The notes under the pieces are model-generated. The model searched no databases and was not told the DNA's origin. It was given only the letters and a program-made list of their open reading frames with translations. Positions 39,566 through 48,378 of a stretch of 64,000 nucleotides of DNA are shown piece after piece. Both the position numbers and the translations under genes were made by a program. Within the stretch, counting starts at the first letter, position 1; every line of letters starts with the position of its first letter. Location: the NCBI GenBank assembly GCA_013334965.1, contig JAAXWO010000011.1, forward strand, positions 1 through 64,000. Reading direction: 5' to 3'. This DNA comes from Chlorobiaceae bacterium (GTDB taxonomy: Bacteria > Bacteroidota > Chlorobiia > Chlorobiales > Chlorobiaceae).

Positions 39566-41068
39566 ATCATCAACAGAATAATCGACATAACCGAACTTGC
39601 CCTGCGCGATGCACACCAGAGCCTGATCGCGACCCGGCTTGGCGTCGACGACATGACCGGCGCATGCAAAGATCTCGACGAAGCCGGATACTGGTCTATC
39701 GAGTGCTGGGGCGGCGCCACATACGACGCCTGCATCCGTTACCTCAACGAAGACCCCTGGGAGCGGCTGCGCACCTTCAAGAGCCTGATGCCGAAAACCC
39801 CTCTTCAGATGCTGCTGCGCGGCCAGAACCTTCTTGGCTATCGCCACTATCAGGATGAAGTCGTGGAAAGGTTCTGCGACAAGTCAGCAGAAAACGGAAT
39901 CGGCGTATTCCGCATTTTCGACGCGCTCAACGACCTCCGGAACATAGAGACATCTGTCCGGGCAGTCAGGAAAGCCGGCGCACATGCCCAGGGAACCATC
40001 TCGTACACCGTCAGCCCCATTCATACCACGGCACTCTTTGTCGACCAGGCGAAAAGGCTCCAGGACATGGGGGTTGACTCCATCTGCATCAAGGACATGG
40101 CGGCCCTCATCAAGCCTCAGGCCGCTTACGATCTGGTCAAGGGAATAAAGGAGGCCTGCGGCAAGGACATGCGGGTCCATATCCATGTGCATGCGACCAC
40201 CGGAGTCACGCTGGTCAGTCTTATGAAGGCAGTGGAGGCCGGAGTGGATTGCGTCGATACCGCCATCAGCACACTGAGCCTCGGACCGGGGCACAACCCT
40301 ACTGAAAGCTTCATCGAGATGCTGGAAGGCACGGGCTTTACGACGAAAGTGGACATGGAAAGAGTCCAGAATGTCAAAAACCATTTCGTATCGGTACTTG
40401 GCCGATACAGCGAGTTCCAATCGAAAGTGACCGGTGTCGAAACGGAGATATTCAAGAGCCAGATACCCGGAGGAATGCTCTCGAACATGGAAAGCCAGCT
40501 CAAACAGCAGGGAGCCGGCGACCGGATGAAAGAGGTGCTGGAAGAGATCCCGCTGGTGCGGAAGGATACCGGATACGTCCCCCTTGTGACACCCAGCAGC
40601 CAGATCGTCGGCACCCAGGCGGTGCTTAACGTCCTGATGGGAAGATACAAGGTGCTGACCGGTGAATTCGCCGACATCATGCTCGGCTATTACGGGGCTG
40701 GACCCGGCGAGAAAAATCCGGATGTCGTCAAGATGGCTCATGATCATGCGAAAAAAGAGCCGATCACCTGTCGACCGGCAGACCTGCTGAAACCGGAGTG
40801 GGAAAAGCTGCGTTCCGAAGCCCTCGCCCTGACTGGATGCAACGGCACGGATGAAGATGTGCTGACCTACGCCATGTTCCCCCAGGTAGCTCCAAAATTC
40901 TTCGCCGAGCGCCATGAAGGTCCTCGCAACCTGGGCAAGGATCCTCTGACAGGGGTATCCGAGACTCACCCGGCAGAAGGACATCAGGGAACCATCACCG
41001 GCCCTATCACCTACTCTGTGACTTTGAGCGGACAGCATCACAAGGTAACCGTATCACCCTACCAGTAA
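39566..41068 (+). CDS. Methylmalonyl-CoA:pyruvate transcarboxylase 5S-like subunit (pyruvate/oxaloacetate carboxyltransferase); non-canonical start
   Basis: Frame is open from the in-frame stop TAA at 39548-39550: ...DIINRIIDITELALRDAHQSLIATRLGVDDMTGACKDLDEAGYWSIECWGGATYDACIRYLNEDPWERLRTFKSLMPKTPLQMLLRGQNLLGYRHY...; C-terminus DVLTYAMFPQVAPKFFAERHEGPRN...GPITYSVTLSG resembles 5S; no biotinyl domain. Start placed at an ATC after ggag; uncertain. Confidence 0.85.
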   Translation: MINRIIDITELALRDAHQSLIATRLGVDDMTGACKDLDEAGYWSIECWGGATYDACIRYLNEDPWERLRTFKSLMPKTPLQMLLRGQNLLGYRHYQDEVVERFCDKSAENGIGVFRIFDALNDLRNIETSVRAVRKAGAHAQGTISYTVSPIHTTALFVDQAKRLQDMGVDSICIKDMAALIKPQAAYDLVKGIKEACGKDMRVHIHVHATTGVTLVSLMKAVEAGVDCVDTAISTLSLGPGHNPTESFIEMLEGTGFTTKVDMERVQNVKNHFVSVLGRYSEFQSKVTGVETEIFKSQIPGGMLSNMESQLKQQGAGDRMKEVLEEIPLVRKDTGYVPLVTPSSQIVGTQAVLNVLMGRYKVLTGEFADIMLGYYGAGPGEKNPDVVKMAHDHAKKEPITCRPADLLKPEWEKLRSEALALTGCNGTDEDVLTYAMFPQVAPKFFAERHEGPRNLGKDPLTGVSETHPAEGHQGTITGPITYSVTLSGQHHKVTVSPYQ

Positions 41069-41105
41069 TTACAACACGAAGATCATACCGCACGCCGGGA
41101 TTTAT

Positions 41106-42650
41106 ATGAACATAGACGAAAAAATACAAGAGCTTAACCAAAGAAAAGAGAACCTGCAGCTCGGTGGAGGCCAGGAGAGAATCGACAAGCAGCACAAGGC
41201 GGGAAGTCTCTCCGCCCGGGAGCGGATCGACGCCCTCGTCGACCAGGACAGTTTCCTGGAGTCGGGAATTTTCGCCCAGCATCGCTGCACCCACTTTGAA
41301 ATGGATTGCAAAACGCTGCCTGCCGACGGTGTGATCACCGGCGCCGGAAGCATCAACGGCCGACTGGTCCATCTTGCCAGCCAGGACTTCACCGTGGCCG
41401 GCGGTTCAGCAGGAGAGATCCACTCTGACAAAATCGTTGAGATGATGCAGGGTTCGCTGAAGACCGGCTCTCCATTCGTCTTCATCAACGACTCGGGCGG
41501 AGCCAGGATCCAGGAGGGTATCGACAGCCTGTCCGGATATGGCAAAGTCTTTTACAACAACGTCATGCTCTCGGGAGTAGTGCCCCAGATCTCGCTCATC
41601 TGCGGACCATGTGCAGGCGGAGCGGCCTACAGCCCGGCCCTGACGGACTTTATCATACAGACAAAAGCGGCCCGGATGTTCATCACCGGCCCTTCGGTCA
41701 TCAAGGCAGTCACCGGCGAAGAGGTAAGCGCAGAGGATCTTGGCGGACCTGTCGCACAGATGAACAATTCGGGAGTCGTCCATTTCATCGCCGAAAACGA
41801 TCTCGATGCGATGTCCATCTGCAAGCGACTTCTGTCGTTCCTGCCCTCCAACAACATGGAGGATCCGCCCCATCTCGATGCGGAAGATGTCATCCTTCCG
41901 GACAAACGCCTGAACTCGATCGTCCCCGTTGATCCCAAACAGAGCTACGACATCAGGGAGGTCATCCGGCATATCATGGACGAAGGAGACTTTATGGAGG
42001 TGCAGGAATCCTTCGCGCCCAATATCGTCATCGGATTTGCAAGGATTCAGGGGCGTTCGGTAGGAGTCGTCGCCAACCAGCCCTGTGTCATGGCCGGTGT
42101 GCTTGACATCAACGCCTCCGACAAATCGGCACGCTTCATCCGTTTCTGCAACGCGTTCAACATACCGCTCGTCACCTTTGTCGATGTCCCCGGTTTCCTG
42201 CCCGGCGTCCAGCAGGAGTATGGCGGTATCATCCGGCACGGAGCAAAAATGCTCTTCGCATACTCCGCTGCCACCGTGCCCAAAATCACCGTGATACTCC
42301 GAAAGGCCTATGGAGGCGCCTATCTGGCCATGTGCAGCAAGGACCTTGACGCCGACCGCGTCATTGCCTGGCCGATGGCGGAAATTGCGGTCATGGGTGC
42401 TGAAGGCGCCGTTGACGTTGTATTCAGGAATGAGGTCAAGCAGGCACAGGACCCGGTGACACGTCGCCAGGAACTCATCAAAGAGTACAGGGAAACCTTC
42501 TCAAGTCCTTACGTTGCAGCCGCCCACATGAAGGTTGATGACGTCATCGAACCGGCTGATACTCGCCGATATCTGGCCATGGCGCTCGATATCCTCCATA
42601 CCAAACGGGAATTCAGGCCCCAGAAAAAACACGGCCTGATCCCACTGTAA
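41106..42650 (+). CDS. Acyl-CoA carboxylase beta chain/transcarboxylase 12S-like subunit
   Basis: LGGGQERIDKQHKAGSLSARERIDALVD...DSGGARIQEGIDSLSGYGKVFYNNVMLSGVVPQISLICGPCAGGAAYSPALTDFI...PGFLPGVQQEYGGIIRHGAKMLFAYSAATVPKITVILRKAYGGAYLAMCSKDL...DTRRYLAMALDILHTKREFRPQKKHGLIPL. Confidence 0.96.
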   Translation: MNIDEKIQELNQRKENLQLGGGQERIDKQHKAGSLSARERIDALVDQDSFLESGIFAQHRCTHFEMDCKTLPADGVITGAGSINGRLVHLASQDFTVAGGSAGEIHSDKIVEMMQGSLKTGSPFVFINDSGGARIQEGIDSLSGYGKVFYNNVMLSGVVPQISLICGPCAGGAAYSPALTDFIIQTKAARMFITGPSVIKAVTGEEVSAEDLGGPVAQMNNSGVVHFIAENDLDAMSICKRLLSFLPSNNMEDPPHLDAEDVILPDKRLNSIVPVDPKQSYDIREVIRHIMDEGDFMEVQESFAPNIVIGFARIQGRSVGVVANQPCVMAGVLDINASDKSARFIRFCNAFNIPLVTFVDVPGFLPGVQQEYGGIIRHGAKMLFAYSAATVPKITVILRKAYGGAYLAMCSKDLDADRVIAWPMAEIAVMGAEGAVDVVFRNEVKQAQDPVTRRQELIKEYRETFSSPYVAAAHMKVDDVIEPADTRRYLAMALDILHTKREFRPQKKHGLIPL

Positions 42651-42671
42651 CAATATCCAACGGGAACAACC

Positions 42672-42854
42672 ATGTCTGAACAGGAAATAACACCGGAACT
42701 TCTGATCCTCATGTCGGCCGCCATAGCCGCCTATCTCGGAAAGAACTTCCGTATCCGTCGAGCCCGCTTCATCAGTGACCAGGGAACAAGCTCATGGTCC
42801 CAGCAGGGACGTGTCTCGATACAGTCATCACATACATTCAGCATTTCAAAATAA
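42672..42854 (+). CDS. Small carboxyltransferase-associated protein (60 aa)
   Basis: MSEQEITPELLILMSAAIAAYLGKNFRIRRARFISDQGTSSWSQQGRVSIQSSHTFSISK; resembles short proteins that accompany mmdA/pccB-type genes; located between the 12S and biotin-carrier genes. Confidence 0.75.
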   Translation: MSEQEITPELLILMSAAIAAYLGKNFRIRRARFISDQGTSSWSQQGRVSIQSSHTFSISK

Positions 42855-42865
42855 GGAGCCTTGCC

Positions 42866-43261
42866 GTGCAGTTGACTTTGACCATAGACGGGAAAAAATA
42901 TGTTGTGGACGTTGAGGTAGTGGAAGGAGAAGAGGTCCGTTTGCCGGCCTCGTTCCCGGAACCGACATCCACGATCCAGTCGAAGCAGGTTGTCGCGCCG
43001 GCTCCCCACCCGGTCGTTGTGCAACCTCCGTCAGACGGCCTGCCTGACGACAAGGTATGCCGCAGCCCTATCGCCGGAGTCGTACAGCGTGTCAATGTCC
43101 AGGTCGGGCAGAAACTCCAGGTCAACGACCTGCTGGTCGTTCTGGAAGCGATGAAAATGGAGACCAACATCACGGCTCATTCCGCCGGCACCGTCAAGAA
43201 AATCATGACGTCGCCCGGCGAGGCCGTGAAAAGCGGACAGGCCCTCATCGAGTTCGAATAA
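42866..43261 (+). CDS. Biotin carboxyl carrier protein (transcarboxylase 1.3S-like), GTG start
   Basis: Biotinylation motif VLEAMKMETNITAHSAGTVKKIMTSPGEAVKSGQALIEFE; GTG at 42866 preceded by aaggag. Confidence 0.92.
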   Translation: MQLTLTIDGKKYVVDVEVVEGEEVRLPASFPEPTSTIQSKQVVAPAPHPVVVQPPSDGLPDDKVCRSPIAGVVQRVNVQVGQKLQVNDLLVVLEAMKMETNITAHSAGTVKKIMTSPGEAVKSGQALIEFE

Positions 43262-43322
43262 TCCTGCAGTACCGAAAAGTCGTCATCACGCCATCACGTG
43301 ATGACGACATGGTTCTCCCCTG

Positions 43323-44597
43323 TCAATCATCATCGCCTTCCCTGCCCTCATGCTCCCCACTCGAACTCCTGTGGCACTTGATACAATTGTCATAGTTGCG
43401 GATCCCCTCTTTGAGGTGTTCTGCCGCGATTCTTGACGGAGAGTGTTCATGGCAATTATAACAGGTGTATGACTTATAGTTTTTCGAATCGGTATGGCAG
43501 GTAACGCAACTTGCACGATGATCACCGTCAAGCCTGAAATAACGGTCATGATCGAATGTCGCCGGTTTCCATGCGGTGGTCTTGTGGCATGACGAACAGT
43601 TTGCACCCGACTGGCGATGCAGGCCATCAACAGGCACATCCTTCTTGTGACAGCTTATACATGACTTGCCTGCCGTAGTGAACTTTCTGTGGTCGACAAC
43701 AGCGTTTTTCCAGTTCTTCGTATCGTGACACGACGCACAGTTGTCTCCAGCCTGACGATGCAGACCGTCGTTTGGCAGATCCTTTTTGTGGCAGCTGACA
43801 CATGACTTTCCGGCAGCAGAGAGCTTGCTGTGGTCAACAACCGCATTTTTCCATTTCCTTGTGTCGTGACACGTGGCACAGTTATCTCCTGCCTGACGGT
43901 GCAGGCCATCGACAGGAACATCCTTTTTATGGCAGCTTATGCATGACTTTCCAGCCGTAAAGGATTTGCTGTGGTCCACGATGGCATTAGACCAGTCCTT
44001 GGTGTCATGACATGATGCACAGCTCTCCCCTGCCTGACGATGCAGATCATTGCGAGGAATTTCCGCCCGGTGGCAACTGATGCACTGGCGCCCTGCAGCT
44101 GCCAGTTGAGAGTGGTCTAAAACTGCATTTTTCCATCTTCTTGTATCATGACACGATGCGCAAACCTCGCCGGACTGAAGGTGCAGATTGTCCTTTGGCT
44201 TCTGATCCCTGTGACAGGCAATGCAGTTGTTCTTGATATTTGCCGGGAGAGAGTCATGCATGAAGTTCCTTGCCGCACGTTTCGGCTTGAGCCCCTTGTG
44301 ATCCGTATGACACTGAACGCAGGATTTCGCATCAAACCCCTTATGGAAAAAGGTTTGCCCCCCTTTTTTCGGCAACACCTGTCCAGCGACGTTCGTGACA
44401 CCGATATCGTTCGGTTTGTGGCAACTGACACACTGAAGCGATGTCCCTCCGAATGGCTTATGGCAACTCAGGCATTTGTTGCCCAGATCCTGATGGGCCG
44501 ACATAAGCGGCCCGGGATTGATCAACTTCCCGGGATATGCAATCACAAGTGCCGTAATGATAACGGCAAACGCAACAACCGCAGCAAAAGGTCTCAA
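43323..44597 (-). CDS. Membrane-anchored or secreted multihaem cytochrome c with 16 CXXCH motifs
   Basis: 16 CXXCH motifs counted in the translation (CLSCH, CVSCH, CVQCH, CIACH, CASCH, CISCH, CASCH, CISCH, CATCH, CVSCH, CASCH, CISCH, CSSCH, CVTCH, CYNCH, CIKCH); N-terminal hydrophobic anchor. Confidence 0.97.
   Translation of the reverse strand: MRPFAAVVAFAVIITALVIAYPGKLINPGPLMSAHQDLGNKCLSCHKPFGGTSLQCVSCHKPNDIGVTNVAGQVLPKKGGQTFFHKGFDAKSCVQCHTDHKGLKPKRAARNFMHDSLPANIKNNCIACHRDQKPKDNLHLQSGEVCASCHDTRRWKNAVLDHSQLAAAGRQCISCHRAEIPRNDLHRQAGESCASCHDTKDWSNAIVDHSKSFTAGKSCISCHKKDVPVDGLHRQAGDNCATCHDTRKWKNAVVDHSKLSAAGKSCVSCHKKDLPNDGLHRQAGDNCASCHDTKNWKNAVVDHRKFTTAGKSCISCHKKDVPVDGLHRQSGANCSSCHKTTAWKPATFDHDRYFRLDGDHRASCVTCHTDSKNYKSYTCYNCHEHSPSRIAAEHLKEGIRNYDNCIKCHRSSSGEHEGREGDDD
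43610..44175 (-). repeat. Four tandem 47-aa (141-bp) di-haem repeat units inside the multihaem cytochrome gene
   Basis: CASCHDTxxWxNAxxDHSxxxxAGxxCISCHxxxxPxxxLHRQAGxx repeated four times with exact 47-residue spacing. Confidence 0.9.
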
Positions 44598-44601
44598 CTG
44601 A

Positions 44602-45180
44602 TTACCTCCAGTTCATAAAAAACATTACGGACACAATATGGATAATGGTCAATACCGATAAAAAAGAGACCATCGGCATATGCATGTGCCTCCATTGCTC
44701 GAAAGCCTTGACGGTCATGGCGTCCCAATACCCCTGCTCCTCGAGGCCATCGAGATGGGCATCCTGGATTCCAAGCTGTTTTTTTTTCAATTTCACCTCT
44801 TCCCTGAGCTTCCTCACGAGATATTGGCCGACATGGCCGCTGGCCGTCACAACCATCATTAAAAAAGTTGCCGACCAGGGAAGTATGGCGTTGAAATGGA
44901 TTCCTGAATGCACAAGAATCATCAGGGTACCGACCCAGCCCGCATTACAATGAAGTCGTAAAAAAAGGCTGAGCGGACCGTTCCTGATGAGCTTTTTTTT
45001 ACGAACCGAATAGCCGAAGGAAAACGCGACTAGCACGGTCCCGGCAATGCCCAGATATCGGCCTGTCCAATATAGACCGGCAGCATGAAGGATATAATCA
45101 AGTGCAAGCGCCGCCGTAATGAGCAACAGATATGAAAACGAAAGCGGTAAGGCACGCTTTACAAGGACAGAATTCCACAT
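44602..45180 (-). CDS. Membrane cytochrome b-like protein, likely haem-binding redox partner
   Basis: About four TM segments with His in membrane contexts (LRLHCNAGWVGTLMILVHSGIHF; RHMHMPMVSFLSVLTIIHIVSVMFF). Stop lies 4 nt from the multihaem cytochrome start. Confidence 0.75.
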   Translation of the reverse strand: MWNSVLVKRALPLSFSYLLLITAALALDYILHAAGLYWTGRYLGIAGTVLVAFSFGYSVRKKKLIRNGPLSLFLRLHCNAGWVGTLMILVHSGIHFNAILPWSATFLMMVVTASGHVGQYLVRKLREEVKLKKKQLGIQDAHLDGLEEQGYWDAMTVKAFEQWRHMHMPMVSFLSVLTIIHIVSVMFFMNWR

Positions 45181-45277
45181 GTAGAGATATCTTGTTTCCT
45201 TTGATGGACTATTGGCTAAAAAGATATCGCAACAAGCTTAAAAGGAGCTGAATGATTCCTTAAAAAATCATGAAAAA

Positions 45278-46750
45278 TCAGGCTGGCGGAAATGTAAGAT
45301 CAAATGTGGTGCCTTCCTTCTCCCGACTCGACACTGAAACGCCAATATGCTGAAGATCGGCAAGCTTTTTGACAATCGACAGCCCGAGCCCGAATCCGCC
45401 GGTACTCGAACTTCTGGATTCATCGACACGATAGAACCGGTCAAAAACGTTCTGAAGTTTTTCTGCGGGAATACCAACCCCGTGATCGGTAATGGAGCAC
45501 ACAAGCAGACCGGAACGTCGACTTGTAGCGACCTCTATGGCAGATCCTGCCGGAGAGTATTTGATGGCGTTGGAAAGGATGTTCTCGATCATCATCTCAA
45601 GCATTGCCGGATCGGCAGCGACAGCGCCCGATGTGAAATGCTCCTTGCTGATCGATATCTGCTTTTCAGAAGCCAAATGCTCTATTCTTGACATCACGGA
45701 TTGAAAAGGAGACCCGATATCAATCTTCATGATGTTAGGATTCATCCTGTCGTTCTCATATCTGGCAAGCATCAGCAATTGGTCGATCAACCGTGCCATG
45801 CGATTCAGTTCATCGAGACAATAACGGATACGTTCCTCATAATGGGCAGTCTCCCGCGGTTTTCGAACCAGAACGTCAAGAGTGCCTTTGACTATGGCAA
45901 GAGGCGTCTTGAGCTCATGTGAAGCGTCGGCTGTAAACTGCTTTTCCCGCTGGAACGCGTCCTGCAGTCGATCGAGCAGGGCATTGATCGTTGCCGACAA
46001 CCGATACAGTTCGTCATTGTTGCGAGGAAGGGGAATGCGCTGGTCAAGATTTGCCTGCGTCATTGTTTCAGCCGTAGCAATGACCTCCTCAATGGGCCGT
46101 ATGCTTCTGCCTGCAATCGCACGGGTCAGGATAAACAGGATCAGGATGACTGCGGGAAATGATACCAGCATGATATTCTGCAGATCAAGCAGAACAATCA
46201 TGGCGCTCTTCATGGGAATGGCAATGATGAGGTAGGCATCGGCTATACCCTGACGATTCACCAGCGGCACCTGCACCTGCCTGACCTGCTCGCCGGCGAC
46301 AACGCTGTTGAAGTAACGTACCCCCGAATACACTGGATTGAACGTGAGCAGGTTTCGGGAAAGATTGGTCGATTTTCTGACCATCTGCCCTGAACTGTCG
46401 ACAATCTGAATGAATTCAGAATCGATCTCCTTCTTTTTCAACCTCAATTTATCCTCGTCGTCCTCCTCCTGGGTGCCGTCAATGCACCTGAAATTGTCGA
46501 AGCCCGTGAACGCCTGTCCTTTAACATTAGCCTCTTCAAGGGTTTCAGCAACTTCGTGCCTCAACTCCTCATCGAAATGCATATAAACGATACGGTCGAC
46601 AATAAGAAGAATGGCTGTAAATACCACCGCCAGCAAAAATGCGGTCGTAACGGTATAATAGAACGCCATCCGGTTTCGCAGGCTCATGGCAGGAAACCGC
46701 TTCCATCCATCCGCAAACCGTTCGGTCGCTTTGGTCCCGGATTTAGTCAT
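45278..46750 (-). CDS. Sensor histidine kinase (HAMP, OmpR-partner type)
   Basis: TM, HAMP (RSIRPIEEVIATAETMTQANLDQRIPLPRNNDELYRLSATINALLDRL), FTADASHELKTPLAIVKGTLDVL, DHGVGIPAEKLQNVFDRFYRVDESRSSSTGGFGLGLSIVKKL. Confidence 0.96.
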   Translation of the reverse strand: MTKSGTKATERFADGWKRFPAMSLRNRMAFYYTVTTAFLLAVVFTAILLIVDRIVYMHFDEELRHEVAETLEEANVKGQAFTGFDNFRCIDGTQEEDDEDKLRLKKKEIDSEFIQIVDSSGQMVRKSTNLSRNLLTFNPVYSGVRYFNSVVAGEQVRQVQVPLVNRQGIADAYLIIAIPMKSAMIVLLDLQNIMLVSFPAVILILFILTRAIAGRSIRPIEEVIATAETMTQANLDQRIPLPRNNDELYRLSATINALLDRLQDAFQREKQFTADASHELKTPLAIVKGTLDVLVRKPRETAHYEERIRYCLDELNRMARLIDQLLMLARYENDRMNPNIMKIDIGSPFQSVMSRIEHLASEKQISISKEHFTSGAVAADPAMLEMMIENILSNAIKYSPAGSAIEVATSRRSGLLVCSITDHGVGIPAEKLQNVFDRFYRVDESRSSSTGGFGLGLSIVKKLADLQHIGVSVSSREKEGTTFDLTFPPA

Positions 46751-47430
46751 TCAGCATCTGGACGTGTTTCACGGACGATATAACCAACGCCCCTGATAGT
46801 CTGGATGAGATTGTCGCACCCCGCCTGCTCAAGTTTCTTGCGCAGGAAATTGATATAGACATCGATAACGGAGGTATCGGAATAGAAATGCATATCCCAC
46901 ACATGTTCGATGATACGGCTTCTGGAACAGGGACGGTCTTTGTTACGTATCAGGTATTCAAGAAGTGAGAACTCTTTTGGGGTCAACGCCAACTCTTTCG
47001 TACCGCAAAACACCTGGTGGGTCGAAACATTGATCGTCAGGGACCCGACAGTCAATGCATCGGCATCATGGTTTGTTTTCCTGAGCTGAACCCTGATACG
47101 GGCAAGCAGCTCTTCGAATTCAAACGGTTTTTTGATATAATCGTTGGCACCGGAATCCAGGCCGAACACAACGTCTTCAAGCGTGTCCCTCGCTGTCAGG
47201 AACAGAATGGGCACACTGCTGCCGGATTGCCGGATCTGCCTGCAGACTTCGATGCCGCTGATACCGGGAATCATCCAGTCAACCATGATCAGGTCATAAT
47301 CATTGGTCATGGCAAAATCGAGCCCGGTTTTCCCATCGTATGCCACGTCCACGGCAAAGTACTCCTCTTCAAGCCCTTCCTTGAGAAAACGGGCGATGCC
47401 CGTCTCATCTTCAATAACGAGTAATCTCAT
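46747..47430 (-). CDS. OmpR/PhoB family response regulator
   Basis: MRLLVIEDETGIARFLKEGLEEEYFAVDVAYDG...; winged helix VFCGTKELALTPKEFSLLEYLIRNKDRPCSRSRIIEHVWDMHFYSDTSVIDVYINFLRKKLE; overlaps the HK start by 4 nt. Confidence 0.97.
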   Translation of the reverse strand: MRLLVIEDETGIARFLKEGLEEEYFAVDVAYDGKTGLDFAMTNDYDLIMVDWMIPGISGIEVCRQIRQSGSSVPILFLTARDTLEDVVFGLDSGANDYIKKPFEFEELLARIRVQLRKTNHDADALTVGSLTINVSTHQVFCGTKELALTPKEFSLLEYLIRNKDRPCSRSRIIEHVWDMHFYSDTSVIDVYINFLRKKLEQAGCDNLIQTIRGVGYIVRETRPDAE

Positions 47431-47441
47431 GCCATTTTTGG

Positions 47442-47978
47442 TTAACGGTCGTCACGATCTCCGCCTTTTTTCTCGCCAGATGCGCCAAGCACTGCACCAA
47501 GCACAAATTCACCTGGTTTACCGTTTCGAGCCGCTATATCCCGGATGGTTGAAGAGGGCTCGGCAGAAACGATCCCGACTTTTTCAAGCCTTGAAGCCAA
47601 CACCTGTGGAGTCGTTTTCAACACCAGGGCAACGGTTTCAAGTGATGAGGATTCCAATGCCTTTGCGGCGACACCCGCGCCTCGTTCTTCGCCCTCTTCG
47701 CCTTCGCTGAACATTGGTAAAAGCGACCCGACGGCAACAACAAAAGCTGCACCGATAATGGCCAATGCCGGCTTTTTCGACAAATATCCGGAAAACTGTT
47801 TCCAGTTCGAAACGATATGAACTCCCACTCCAGCAAGAAGAAGCCAGCTGAGCCATTTGTGGACAGGCTCGACGGCACCCATTTCAATATCAAAAAAAAT
47901 CAGGACACCTGTAACAGCGGAGATGAAAAATGCTCCGCCGGCAAGTGGAGTAGCAAAAGACTTCATGGATGTGTTCAT
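47442..47978 (-). CDS. DUF4405-like membrane protein
   Basis: FATPLAGGAFFISAVTGVLIFFDIEMGAVEPVHKWLSWLLLAGVGVHIVSNWKQFSGYL: DUF4405-like two-His membrane segment; 11 nt upstream of the RR. Confidence 0.78.
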   Translation of the reverse strand: MNTSMKSFATPLAGGAFFISAVTGVLIFFDIEMGAVEPVHKWLSWLLLAGVGVHIVSNWKQFSGYLSKKPALAIIGAAFVVAVGSLLPMFSEGEEGEERGAGVAAKALESSSLETVALVLKTTPQVLASRLEKVGIVSAEPSSTIRDIAARNGKPGEFVLGAVLGASGEKKGGDRDDR

Positions 47979-48378
47979 AGTTAAATCAAATGTTCAATGT
48001 TCGCTGAATATTATTCATGTCGGACCAATGCCCGATCACTGTCGACAAAGAACAAGATAGTCTGGCAACGCTTAAAGCGCTCTTAGTCCAAACTTAAAAA
48101 TCACTTAAAATCGCCAATAACCAGATGACCTGAACCGACCCTTCTTTCGAACGATTCCGGAGCGCAATCAGACGGGCGGAATCCATCTCTATCCCCGGCA
48201 TACGTGTCGCCGGGTGATCGAGAAGTCAAGGGTTCAGGGCAAAGCGCTCGATACAAGAACCGATAACGGCTGGCCCCGGGAAAAACGCAGTTGCAGAATT
48301 TTAGGGACATCAGGCAAAAGGCCTCCAGCAGTCTGTCGGGCCAGGGAAAGAACTCCTCCCTGTCAGACAGGTTCGCAA

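Noticed and set aside
39884-41041. 385-aa minus-strand ORF
   Set aside because: Fully antisense to the well-supported 5S gene; a product of codon bias in the GC-rich coding frame, no recognisable domain.
41406-42239. 277-aa minus-strand ORF
   Set aside because: Antisense to the 12S carboxyltransferase gene.
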